From Chitinophaga japonensis (GTDB taxonomy: Bacteria > Bacteroidota > Bacteroidia > Chitinophagales > Chitinophagaceae): a DNA stretch of 64,000 nucleotides. Under the pieces are notes generated by a model, which was not told the DNA's origin, ran no database searches, and saw nothing but the letters and a program-made list of their open reading frames with translations. Location: contig NZ_VLLG01000003.1 in assembly GCF_007830125.1 (NCBI RefSeq), positions 1,106,247-1,170,246 on the forward strand. Reading direction: 5' to 3'. Below are positions 36,464 to 43,766 of the stretch, one piece after another (positions within the stretch are counted from its first letter, which is position 1; each line of letters opens with the position of its first letter). The position numbers were made by a program, and so were the translations under genes.

Positions 36464-37708
36464 GTGGAAAAGATAACAGCCAGCATCATCACCATCGGGG
36501 ATGAATTGCTGATAGGACAAACGATCGATACCAATTCCGCCTGGATGGCGCAGCAACTGAACGCTATGGGCATCTGGGTGAAGCGCCGTGTAGCCGTGGG
36601 CGATAACCGGCCGGCTATACTGGCGGCGCTGGATGCCGAAAGCGCGGAGGCAGACATCATACTGATCACGGGTGGACTGGGCCCGACGGCCGATGATATT
36701 ACCAAACCTACCCTGCGCGAATATTTCGGGGGCGGCATGGTGCAGCATGAAGCCACCCTGCAACGCCTGATGCAGCTATTTGAAAGCCGGGGCCTGCCGG
36801 TGCTGCAGCGTAACATAGACCAGGCGCTGGTGCCGGACGCCTGTACGGTGCTGCTCAACAATTGGGGCCTGGCGCCGGGCATGTGGTTTGAAAAGGACGG
36901 TAAAATATATGTGTCCATGCCGGGCGTGCCGCATGAAATGAAAGGCATTATGCAGGATCATGTATTGCCCCGCCTGCAGGAACGGTTCCAGGCAAAGGCT
37001 GTGATACACCAGACCCTGCTCACTTCCGGCATGGGCGAATCCTTTGTGGCGGAAAAGCTGCTGGCGTTTGAGGCCCAATTGCCTCCATACATCAAGCTGG
37101 CCTACCTGCCCAGCTACGGCCTGCTGAAGCTGCGACTCACCGCCCTGGGGGAGGACAAGGTGTCCACCGCAGCGGAACTGACCCTGCGCTTCCAGGAAAT
37201 GAAAGCCCTGTTGTCCGATATCGCCGTGTACGATGAGGATATCCCGATGGGCGAGGTGCTGGGGAGACTGCTATCTGCTAAAAATAAGACCGTAGGTACG
37301 GCAGAAAGCTGCACCGGCGGCTTTATAGCGCATAATATCACCGCCATTGCCGGCAGCTCCGCCTATTACAAGGGCAGCGTGGTGACCTACGCCAATGAAA
37401 TGAAGATGAAACTGCTGGGCGTGCAGGAGCAAACCCTCCGTGAACATGGCGCAGTGAGCGAAGCTACGGTACGCGAAATGGCGGCCGGCGCACTGCAGTT
37501 GCTGGAAACGGACTACGTGATCGCCGTTTCCGGTATCATGGGCCCGGAGGGCGGTACGCCGGACAAGCCGGTGGGCACCGTATGGATAGCCGTGGGCAGC
37601 GCCGGGCAACTGGTCACCGTTAAATACCGCCTGCCCTATGACCGGGAGCGCAATATCCAGATGACGGCGGTGTATGCCATGAATGAACTGCGGAAGCTGA
37701 TATGCTGA
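36464..37708 (+). CDS. cinA: CinA-family protein (nicotinamide-nucleotide amidase)
   Basis: The gene starts with GTG (36464), giving MEKITASIITIGDELLIGQT, the normal start of CinA. The 414-residue protein joins an N-terminal molybdopterin-binding-like domain (TGGLGPTADDITKPTLREYF, PGVPHEMKGIM) to a C-terminal PncC-type amidase domain (VGTAESCTGGFIAHNITAIA, VVTYANEMKMKLLGV, GIMGPEGGTPDKPVGTVWIA). It hydrolyses damaged or by-product pyridine nucleotides such as nicotinamide mononucleotide in the NAD salvage cycle. It is followed by the E2 gene after 67 bp. The gap begins with GATGTGCAAATGTGC words of the class seen after tssC. Confidence 0.94.
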   Translation: MEKITASIITIGDELLIGQTIDTNSAWMAQQLNAMGIWVKRRVAVGDNRPAILAALDAESAEADIILITGGLGPTADDITKPTLREYFGGGMVQHEATLQRLMQLFESRGLPVLQRNIDQALVPDACTVLLNNWGLAPGMWFEKDGKIYVSMPGVPHEMKGIMQDHVLPRLQERFQAKAVIHQTLLTSGMGESFVAEKLLAFEAQLPPYIKLAYLPSYGLLKLRLTALGEDKVSTAAELTLRFQEMKALLSDIAVYDEDIPMGEVLGRLLSAKNKTVGTAESCTGGFIAHNITAIAGSSAYYKGSVVTYANEMKMKLLGVQEQTLREHGAVSEATVREMAAGALQLLETDYVIAVSGIMGPEGGTPDKPVGTVWIAVGSAGQLVTVKYRLPYDRERNIQMTAVYAMNELRKLIC

Positions 37709-37775
37709 TGTGCAAATGTGCATATTCGTACATTAACCTTATTTTTGTTGACAGCTAAACACTAAAATAGATCTT

Positions 37776-39125
37776 ATGGCCATTGTAGAACTGGTAATGC
37801 CTAAAATGGGGGAAAGCATCATGGAAGCCACCATATTGCGCTGGCATAAAAAGCCCGGTGACCAGGTAAAAGCTGATGAGACCGTGCTGGAAATTGCTAC
37901 GGACAAGGTGGACAGCGAGGTGCCCTCCATCGCCGACGGGGAAATTACCGAGCTGCTGTTCGCAGAAAACGAGGTAGTACCGGTAGGCGCTGTCATTGCC
38001 CGTATCAGCACCGCCGATACGGCGGAAGAAGATACCCCGGAGCCGGTAGTAACGCCGCCGGCCCGTCATGCTGCGCCAACTGCCCACCATACTACCGAAC
38101 CGGCAGCCCCGGTAGCGGCGCCCCAGCCTATAGAGCCCAAGTTCACCACCGGCAGCCCGCGTTTTTACTCCCCGCTGGTGCTCACCATTGCACAGCAGGA
38201 AGGCGTGAGCTTTGCCGAACTGGAAAAGATACCCGGCAGCGGCAACGAAGGCAGGGTGACCAAAAAAGATATCCTGCACTACGTGGAAGCGCGCAAGCAT
38301 GGTCATGCCCCGCAGCCGGCGGAAACGGAAACCGCCACCGCTACCGCCGCTCCGCGCCCGGCAGAAAGCGCACCGGTAATGACGCCCGCGGTAAATTACA
38401 ACGGCAGCACCGGCGGCAACGTGGAGATCATTGAAATGGACCGCATGCGCAAGCTGATAGCAGAGCACATGGTGCGCAGCAAGCATACCAGCCCCCATGT
38501 GACCAGCTTTGCCGAAGCAGATGTAACGCACCTGGTAAAATGGCGCGACGGGGTAAAAAAGGAATTTGAACGGCGCGAAGGCGAAAAGCTCACCTTTACG
38601 CCCCTCTTCATAGAAGCGCTGGTAAAATGCATCAAGCGTTTCCCGCTGGTAAACTGTTCGCTGGAAGGCGACAAGATCATCCTGAAAAAGGATATCAACA
38701 TCGGCATGGCCACCGCCCTGCCCAGCGGCAACCTGATCGTACCGGTGATCCGCAACGCGGATATGCTGAACCTGGTAGGCCTTACCCGGCAGGTAAACCA
38801 CCTGGCCAATGCCGCCCGCCAGAACAGGCTGAAGCCGGAAGATACCCAGAACGGTACTTTTACACTTACCAATGTAGGCACTTTTGGCAGCCTGGCCGGT
38901 ACGCCCATCATCAACCAGCCGCAGGTAGCCATCCTGGCGGTAGGCGCTATTAAGAAGCGGCCCGTGGTGATTGAGACCGAGCACGGCGATTCCATTGCCA
39001 TCCGCCATATGATGTACCTGTCCCTTTCTTATGACCACCGCATTGTGGACGGCGCTTTAGGCTCCACCTTCCTGAGCGCGGTGGCGCAGGAGCTGGAAAG
39101 CTTTGACCCGCATAAGGAATATTAA
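37776..39125 (+). CDS. 2-oxoacid dehydrogenase E2 component (dihydrolipoyl acyltransferase)
   Basis: This 449-residue protein has one lipoyl domain with the modified Lys44 in EIATDKVDSEV, an Ala/Pro/Thr-rich linker, a peripheral-subunit-binding domain (SPLVLTIAQQEGVSFAELEK, GSGNEGRVTKKDIL), a second linker and the catalytic acyltransferase core ending in YDHRIVDGALG (active-site His421 and Asp425). It transfers acyl groups to CoA inside a 2-oxoacid dehydrogenase complex. The sequence resembles Bacteroidota E2 proteins linked to branched-chain 2-oxoacid dehydrogenase more than PDH, but no E1 or E3 gene is adjacent, so substrate is uncertain. It ends at a strong terminator. Confidence 0.9.
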   Translation: MAIVELVMPKMGESIMEATILRWHKKPGDQVKADETVLEIATDKVDSEVPSIADGEITELLFAENEVVPVGAVIARISTADTAEEDTPEPVVTPPARHAAPTAHHTTEPAAPVAAPQPIEPKFTTGSPRFYSPLVLTIAQQEGVSFAELEKIPGSGNEGRVTKKDILHYVEARKHGHAPQPAETETATATAAPRPAESAPVMTPAVNYNGSTGGNVEIIEMDRMRKLIAEHMVRSKHTSPHVTSFAEADVTHLVKWRDGVKKEFERREGEKLTFTPLFIEALVKCIKRFPLVNCSLEGDKIILKKDINIGMATALPSGNLIVPVIRNADMLNLVGLTRQVNHLANAARQNRLKPEDTQNGTFTLTNVGTFGSLAGTPIINQPQVAILAVGAIKKRPVVIETEHGDSIAIRHMMYLSLSYDHRIVDGALGSTFLSAVAQELESFDPHKEY

Positions 39126-39147
39126 CCAGGATAGTCAATAGTAAATG

Positions 39148-39188
39148 AACAGGCAAAAGCAGCGGCGATCCCGCTGCTTTTGCCTGTT
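39148..39188 (+). terminator. Long hairpin terminator after the E2 gene
   Basis: AACAGGCAAAAGCAGCGG (39148-39165) and CCGCTGCTTTTGCCTGTT (39171-39188) are perfectly complementary with a 5-nt loop. The T tract afterwards is weak, so processing or bidirectional use is possible. Confidence 0.75.
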
Positions 39189-39275
39189 ATAACACAAACG
39201 TTACTGCCATCATTAACATTTAATTAACTGCTAAATGATTAAATGACAGTAATTTACTATGCCTATCCTATCCAT

Positions 39276-39908
39276 ATGATCAGTATCGGGATTATTGAAG
39301 ACAACTATTTCCAGCTCTGCAGCTACAAAGAATTTTTTGAGGACTTCCGGGAATGCAGGGTAGCGTTTGCCTGTCTGTCCATGGAAGCATTCCGGGTGCT
39401 GTCTTACCATGAAATGAATGTGGAGGTGATCCTGCTGGACCTTTCCCTGCCCGGGGAGTCCGGGATGGAGGGAATTACCCGGCTTCGCTGCATTTTCCCG
39501 GAAGCAAAGATCATTATCCTTTCCGCCCATCGTGAAAAGCAATATGTGGTAGACGCTATCAGGCAGGGCGCGCATGGCTATATTGTAAAGACCAGCCGGC
39601 TGGCGGATATTTACCAGGGCATACAGGATGCCATAAAGTACGGCGGCGCCTTATGCCCCAAGGTGGCTTACCAGTTGATCAGCCATGTGGGTGAAGACCC
39701 GCTGCAGGCCATCCGGTACAAGCTTACCGAACGGGAATACGAGTTGCTGACCCTGCTGAAGGAAGGCCATTCCTACAAAGTAATGGCAGAGCGCCTGCAC
39801 CTGTCCGTTTTTACGATCAATCATCACCTGAAGAAGATCTACCAGAAGCTGAACGTATCCTCGAAATCGGAGCTGGTTTCCAGGATATGCCTGAATAACC
39901 TGGATTAG
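39276..39908 (+). CDS. NarL/LuxR-type response regulator, orphan
   Basis: I chose the ATG at 39276 (MISIGIIEDNYFQLCSYKEF), the normal start of a receiver domain; the frame is open to 39243. The 210-residue product has the receiver acidic pair Glu8/Asp9, phospho-acceptor Asp55 in ILLDLSLPG and the conserved Lys in GYIVKTSR, then a LuxR-type helix-turn-helix (LTEREYELLTLLKEGHSYKV, LSVFTINHHLKKIYQKLNVS). It would bind DNA when phosphorylated. No histidine kinase gene is nearby, so the partner is encoded elsewhere. The C-terminus is complete. Confidence 0.9.
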   Translation: MISIGIIEDNYFQLCSYKEFFEDFRECRVAFACLSMEAFRVLSYHEMNVEVILLDLSLPGESGMEGITRLRCIFPEAKIIILSAHREKQYVVDAIRQGAHGYIVKTSRLADIYQGIQDAIKYGGALCPKVAYQLISHVGEDPLQAIRYKLTEREYELLTLLKEGHSYKVMAERLHLSVFTINHHLKKIYQKLNVSSKSELVSRICLNNLD

Positions 39909-40115
39909 CCACTATATTAAGTAGGCGGCGCTGCAAGGCTATGCGGGGGAATCACTTGAATCAGTGGCGGCCGGCAGTGCGGTTTGATACCTGGAAAACA
40001 GATTTTCACATTATTATATCACAAGCAGTTTCAACCTTATTATACGAAGGGGGGGTATAAGAGATTCTAACCGGTAATTGACCAGGTTAGTGATCCATAT
40101 CCATGAACAACGTAT

Positions 40116-40188
40116 ATGGCGCCGCACACTAAAAGTTGTGCTCCGTTCCCGGAGCATGCTACGGTTTTCACAAAGGCAGCGGCGCCAT
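40116..40188. repeat. Inverted repeat with inner hairpin, possible structured RNA
   Basis: ATGGCGCCGC (40116-40125) is perfectly complementary to GCGGCGCCAT (40179-40188). Inside is a second stem, GCTCCG / CGGAGC around TTCC (about 40140-40155). The nested pairing is more than expected in an unconstrained gap. Confidence 0.45.
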
Positions 40189-40237
40189 CTTTTCCTGCCT
40201 GCGTATGTGTGGGGAAACATTACAACCGGGCACAAGA

Positions 40238-40272
40238 AAAGGGCCGTCTTGCTTATAACAGGACGGCCCTTT
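40238..40272 (-). terminator. Intrinsic terminator downstream of the RRM gene
   Basis: AAAGGGCCGTC (40238-40248) and GACGGCCCTTT (40262-40272) form a perfect 11-bp stem with a 13-nt loop. On the minus strand the stem is followed by TCTTG after its TTT, and it lies 56 bp after the RRM stop, so minus-strand use fits best. Confidence 0.75.
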
Positions 40273-40327
40273 CAATTCGTTCTGGCCTTTGAAAAACCCG
40301 GCGCAATAGAATAAATAACACCATTAA

Positions 40328-40651
40328 TTAATAGCGACGATCGCGGCCGCCGCCACCATATCCACCGCCACCACGGTTTCCACCACCACTCCTGAAGTTA
40401 TTATTCGGTTGTTTAGGTCTAGCTTCGTTTACCATTAATTGTTTGCCTTCAATCTCGCTGCCGTTTAAACTGTCCATAGCCTTTGATGCTTCGTCCTGGT
40501 TAGGCATTTCCACAAATCCAAAACCGCGGGAACGGCCGGTTTCGTGGTCTTTAATGATTTTAGCGGAGGTCACTTCCCCAAATTCGCTGAATATCTGGTG
40601 AAGGTCCTCATCGTTCAACCTATAGTGCAGGTTGGCTACGTAAATGTTCAT
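40328..40651 (-). CDS. Glycine-rich RRM RNA-binding protein
   Basis: This 107-residue protein has one RNA-recognition motif with RNP2 IYVANL (3-8) and RNP1 RGFGFVEM (42-49), then a Gly/Arg/Asn-rich tail (GGGNRGGGGYGGGGRDRRY). Small RRM proteins of this type are found in Bacteroidota and cyanobacteria, where some are cold-induced and act in post-transcriptional control, possibly in place of Hfq-like factors. The role here is inferred from the family. The leader has a stable hairpin 93-118 bp upstream of the start and is AT-rich, which would fit a regulated 5' untranslated region. It ends in a good terminator. Confidence 0.93.
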   Translation of the reverse strand: MNIYVANLHYRLNDEDLHQIFSEFGEVTSAKIIKDHETGRSRGFGFVEMPNQDEASKAMDSLNGSEIEGKQLMVNEARPKQPNNNFRSGGGNRGGGGYGGGGRDRRY

Positions 40652-40743
40652 GACTAAAGAGTTAAAATGAAAAATAATACTGAAGATAAAGAAATTACTT
40701 TGATAAAAGTGAGAACCGCGTAAACTATTTGTAAAAAGAAGCC

Positions 40744-40769
40744 CCGGGGGTATAGGTCATATACCCCGG
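40744..40769. promoter_or_regulatory. Hairpin in the divergent gap upstream of the RRM gene
   Basis: CCGGGGGTATA (40744-40754) pairs with TATACCCCGG (40760-40769), 10 bp with one bulge and a 5-nt loop. It is between the RRM gene and the divergent hypothetical gene. It may be a leader structure of either transcript or an operator. Confidence 0.45.
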
Positions 40770-40898
40770 ATACTGCACAGGCGAAGGTTTTGCCCACTTT
40801 TTTTGAATATTTATTTAGATGATATGAGTGGTAACATGGGCTGCAGTTATCATCTTTTTTTTGTAAATTTAATATATAATCCATTAAATTTTATTACT

Positions 40899-41618
40899 AT
40901 GGGTGTATTGAGTGAAACCTGGTTTGCAGACGGGTATATAGACTTTGAACAGAAGAAGTATACTTTACTGGCCTACCTGCAGGAAATCAACCGGTATTTC
41001 AATGAGAACAAGCTGTACCCCCAGTTGGCGGATGTGATCTTCCACTATAACAACCTGGTGGCTTTCCGGGAAAACAAGCAGCACCTGCAGCAGCATTTTC
41101 CCAAACGGCTCACCGCCCTGAATATGGAAAAGCTGCAATTGCTGTTTGAACAGATGATCGCGGATGACGAGCTGATGCTGGAGCTGGAAAGTATTATTCA
41201 CTACGCCCTCAAAAAAATGGACCATACCATCAAGGAGGGTACGGAGATCTACGAGTTTGTAGAGGACAGCATTAACATAGCGCCGGTGGGCCTGATACCG
41301 CTGGATACGCAGGAAGGGTACCTGTTCCTCTCCGACGGCCGGCACCGGGATACGCTGGTGTATGAATACCGCCTCACCATTTTTGAACGGCATGATGAAA
41401 AGTACCGGGGCATTCACACCCACTATATCGATGCCTACCGGAAGGACCTCGTGCATTCCGCCGAGCACATCAAGACCATCCTGATCCGCCAGCGCAAGAA
41501 GCTACCCAATCCCGCAGTGTACCATATTGATACCAAACTGGCCTTTCCGCTGGACGAAACGCTGCTGCCGGTGGCAAAAAGGTGCCTGGTGAAGTATATT
41601 GCGAAGAACGCTGCCTGA
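40899..41618 (+). CDS. Conserved-looking protein of unknown function
   Basis: The ATG at 40899 (MGVLSETWFADGYIDFEQKK) is preferred over one at 40803, because the upstream residues come from AT-rich leader sequence. The 239-residue product has no signal peptide or membrane segment. It begins with a helical region (YTLLAYLQEINRYFNENKLY), a long charged middle helix (MEKLQLLFEQMIADDELMLE), then a beta-rich part (GLIPLDTQEGYLFLSDGRHR, YEYRLTIFERHDEKYRGIHT). I do not recognise the family. Codon use and GC content match neighbouring core genes, so it looks native rather than acquired. Confidence 0.75.
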   Translation: MGVLSETWFADGYIDFEQKKYTLLAYLQEINRYFNENKLYPQLADVIFHYNNLVAFRENKQHLQQHFPKRLTALNMEKLQLLFEQMIADDELMLELESIIHYALKKMDHTIKEGTEIYEFVEDSINIAPVGLIPLDTQEGYLFLSDGRHRDTLVYEYRLTIFERHDEKYRGIHTHYIDAYRKDLVHSAEHIKTILIRQRKKLPNPAVYHIDTKLAFPLDETLLPVAKRCLVKYIAKNAA

Positions 41619-41626
41619 TGTGCGGA

Positions 41627-42241
41627 TTATTGCAGCGCCGGCGCACTTCCTTCTTCAAACACCACTTCCAGCGTATGATCCTGTAAAAAGGGCTGGTAGT
41701 ACTGGGTGATGATCTTCTTTATCTTGTCTTTTGACTGCTGCTGGTATACCGCATTGGATTCCAGTTGAACGCGGGAGGTTTGATAGAGTTTCTTCTGCAC
41801 GTCGGTATAGGTCTCATCATCCTGGAACAGCAGCCAGCCCTTGCGGTTGGAGGTTTCCATTTTATCCAGCTTCAGCTCGTAGCTGAGCAGGCGGGGGGCC
41901 GGCAGTCTTACCGTGATCTTTTTATCGGTAACGGTAAGCCGGAAATTCTTTTCATTGATGTCTACCCCGTATTTGGCCAGGTAGGGCACGGATACCCAGA
42001 TGGTGTGCTCCAGGAACATTTTTTTCAGGTTGTCCGTCCAGTCGCCGCTGTTTTCCAGGTTGCTGCGCTTGATGCTGGCTACGCCTTGTACTTCCAGGCT
42101 GGCCAGTTCCGCTATCTCCTTTACTACCAGGCTGTTGCTGAGCACTTCCTGGCTAAGCGTTCTGCTGCCGAACTGTTTGCCCAGCCAAAACACGAGTAAT
42201 ATTACCAGGGCGAATACAAGTAAAGCGAAAAATCTCTTCAT
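41627..42241 (-). CDS. DUF4230-type membrane-anchored protein
   Basis: This 204-residue protein has one N-terminal transmembrane anchor (MKRFFALLVFALVILLVFWL) and an extracytoplasmic part with VVKEIAELASLEVQGVASIK, LEHTIWVSVPYLAKYGVDIN and KKITVRLPAPRLLSYELKLD. This pattern matches the DUF4230 family common in Bacteroidota and Firmicutes, with no known function. It converges with the hypothetical gene on its right side of transcription (8 bp between stops). Nothing suggests truncation. Confidence 0.8.
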   Translation of the reverse strand: MKRFFALLVFALVILLVFWLGKQFGSRTLSQEVLSNSLVVKEIAELASLEVQGVASIKRSNLENSGDWTDNLKKMFLEHTIWVSVPYLAKYGVDINEKNFRLTVTDKKITVRLPAPRLLSYELKLDKMETSNRKGWLLFQDDETYTDVQKKLYQTSRVQLESNAVYQQQSKDKIKKIITQYYQPFLQDHTLEVVFEEGSAPALQ

Positions 42242-42277
42242 GCTTTAAGATACTTAAATAATTGTACGCTGCACACC

Positions 42278-42799
42278 TTATGCCCGTGTAAGCGCACTGA
42301 TCAGGTCTTTGTGCTGCGGATAGAGGGATTGCAGCGTTTTGCGCTGCGCCAGCTCAAAGTCCTCAAAATCAAAGCCGGGCGCTACGGTGCAGCCTACCAG
42401 GGTAAAACCGGCTTCCCCGTCTATGCGGGCGGCAAACCAACTGCCGGCGGGGATCACTACCTGCAATTGCTCGCCTAGGTGGAGCTGCCGTCCCAGCCGG
42501 TGCACGGTCAGCCGGCCGGCCTGGTCTATTTCGTAAATGCTTAAGGGCACGCCGTCGTAGAAATGCCAGATCTCGTCGGCGGCTATGCGGTGAAAGGCGG
42601 AAAACTCGCCCTGTTCCAGTAAAAAGTAAATGCAGGTAGCGGCATGCCGGTTGCCTTTCATGCCGGGCGGCAGGGCGGATTTGTGCAGTATCCATGGGGA
42701 GCGGTAGTGCTCGCGGAAAGCGCCGCCTTCCACATGCGGCTGCAGTTGTAACTGTTCCCGCCAGTAGGCAGCAGTTCTATCAGTTGTCAGCGTGGTCAT
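42278..42799 (-). CDS. DUF985-type cupin protein
   Basis: The open frame extends far upstream, but the ATG at 42799 (MTTLTTDRTAAYWREQLQLQ) begins the domain. The 173-residue product has the small cupin pattern of the DUF985 family: PHVEGGAFREHYRSP, ATCIYFLLEQGEFSAFHRIA, DEIWHFYDGVPLSIYEI and LVGCTVAPGFDFEDFEL. Such proteins have a metal- or sugar-binding jellyroll, with no firm function in bacteria. It lies downstream of, and in line with, the AraC-like gene and may be regulated by it. Confidence 0.88.
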   Translation of the reverse strand: MTTLTTDRTAAYWREQLQLQPHVEGGAFREHYRSPWILHKSALPPGMKGNRHAATCIYFLLEQGEFSAFHRIAADEIWHFYDGVPLSIYEIDQAGRLTVHRLGRQLHLGEQLQVVIPAGSWFAARIDGEAGFTLVGCTVAPGFDFEDFELAQRKTLQSLYPQHKDLISALTRA

Positions 42800-42948
42800 G
42801 TATTTTGGGTTTTTCGTATGAGGGAGTGGGCAACGTACCCCTTTGCCCGGTAGGAAGCACTGGACAGGAAGGAATGGATCACCGGTACCCGCATGATCTC
42901 CATAAGTCATGAAAATTGTTCCGGCAGCAAAATAGTAAAAAAGCTGCT

Positions 42949-43728
42949 TTACGCCACTGCTGCTCCTGCCGTTGCCTGGGCGGGCAGTTGCGCCACGGCT
43001 GCTGCTGCGGGCGCAAAGAAAGAGGGCATCTGCACAGCTTCTCCTGGCTGCCGGCGGCTGGCGTTTATCTGCTGCACCACCCGCATGGACCATTTAAAGC
43101 GCAGCATCTGTGCATACAGCTTGGGCGGCAACCCTACCACTTCCAGGAACATACGCTCCAGGGTAGGCCTGGATAGCCGGAACCGGGCTGCCAGGTGGCC
43201 GATGTTCACCTGCCCGTTCTGCTGCTGCAAGAAGTCCGCCACCTGTTCCACCTGCCTGCACTGGTATACCTTTTGCGCCATCCCGGTTTGCAGGGCCTGG
43301 TCCAGCAGGGCGGGCGCCTGGCCGGCGTTCACGGTACGCAGTTGCGCCGCCAGTTGCTGCCAGTGGCCGCCCGGCAGCTTGGCGAGGTTGCGGTAATAGT
43401 TGTTGATAGAGTGCATGTTAATGCCCAGCATGCGGTAGCCGCCATAAGCATTCAACTGCACGATCACGGCTTTTACCGGCCCTTTTACCTTTAGCTGGCT
43501 GGAGCAGGTAAAATGTCCTATCACGGAAGCTTCGGGCAGGCTGAAGGCAGCATGCCGGCAGGGCTGGCAGTTTACTGCTCCTTCCAGGAGGAATACCATA
43601 TACTGATCACCTAATGACAGGAGGCTTTGCGGTAAGGTAATCACCCCCGTTGTATCATCGTGCCAGTAGTAATAATGTTTTACATACGGATGCAAGTTGG
43701 CTGCAGGACGATAGATATGGAAACTCAT
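42949..43728 (-). CDS. AraC-like regulator with a truncated DNA-binding domain
   Basis: This 259-residue protein has an N-terminal sensor region with LHPYVKHYYYWHDDTTGVIT, as in the AraC group with DUF6597-like N-terminus. A first helix-turn-helix follows (NIGHLAARFRLSRPTLERMF, GLPPKLYAQMLRFKWSMRVV). Where the second helix-turn-helix should follow, the chain instead continues with a non-homologous Pro/Ala/Gln tail (FFAPAAAAVAQLPAQATAGA). I looked at the other two frames and found no continuing helix-turn-helix, so a simple frameshift does not explain it. It may be a partial regulator, a dominant-negative form or a decayed gene. The cupin gene lies just downstream. Confidence 0.7.
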   Translation of the reverse strand: MSFHIYRPAANLHPYVKHYYYWHDDTTGVITLPQSLLSLGDQYMVFLLEGAVNCQPCRHAAFSLPEASVIGHFTCSSQLKVKGPVKAVIVQLNAYGGYRMLGINMHSINNYYRNLAKLPGGHWQQLAAQLRTVNAGQAPALLDQALQTGMAQKVYQCRQVEQVADFLQQQNGQVNIGHLAARFRLSRPTLERMFLEVVGLPPKLYAQMLRFKWSMRVVQQINASRRQPGEAVQMPSFFAPAAAAVAQLPAQATAGAAVA

Positions 43729-43766
43729 AGGATAAACTGTTGGCTATGTAAACATAGTGAAAATAT

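Larger units (their letters stand above)
39909..40327. other. Intergenic region with a large inverted repeat and a terminator
   Basis: This roughly 420 bp gap separates the response regulator from the RRM gene. Both strands have short frames but none looks coding. It contains a 10-bp perfect inverted repeat enclosing 53 nt (40116-40188) and the RRM terminator (40238-40272). A small structured RNA is possible. Confidence 0.45.

Noticed and set aside
39909..40327. tRNA or known riboswitch
   Set aside because: No cloverleaf, CCA end or recognised aptamer pattern could be made out here or in the other gaps.
42800..43093. Upstream extension of the cupin protein
   Set aside because: It overlaps the AraC-like gene in another frame and has no cupin character.
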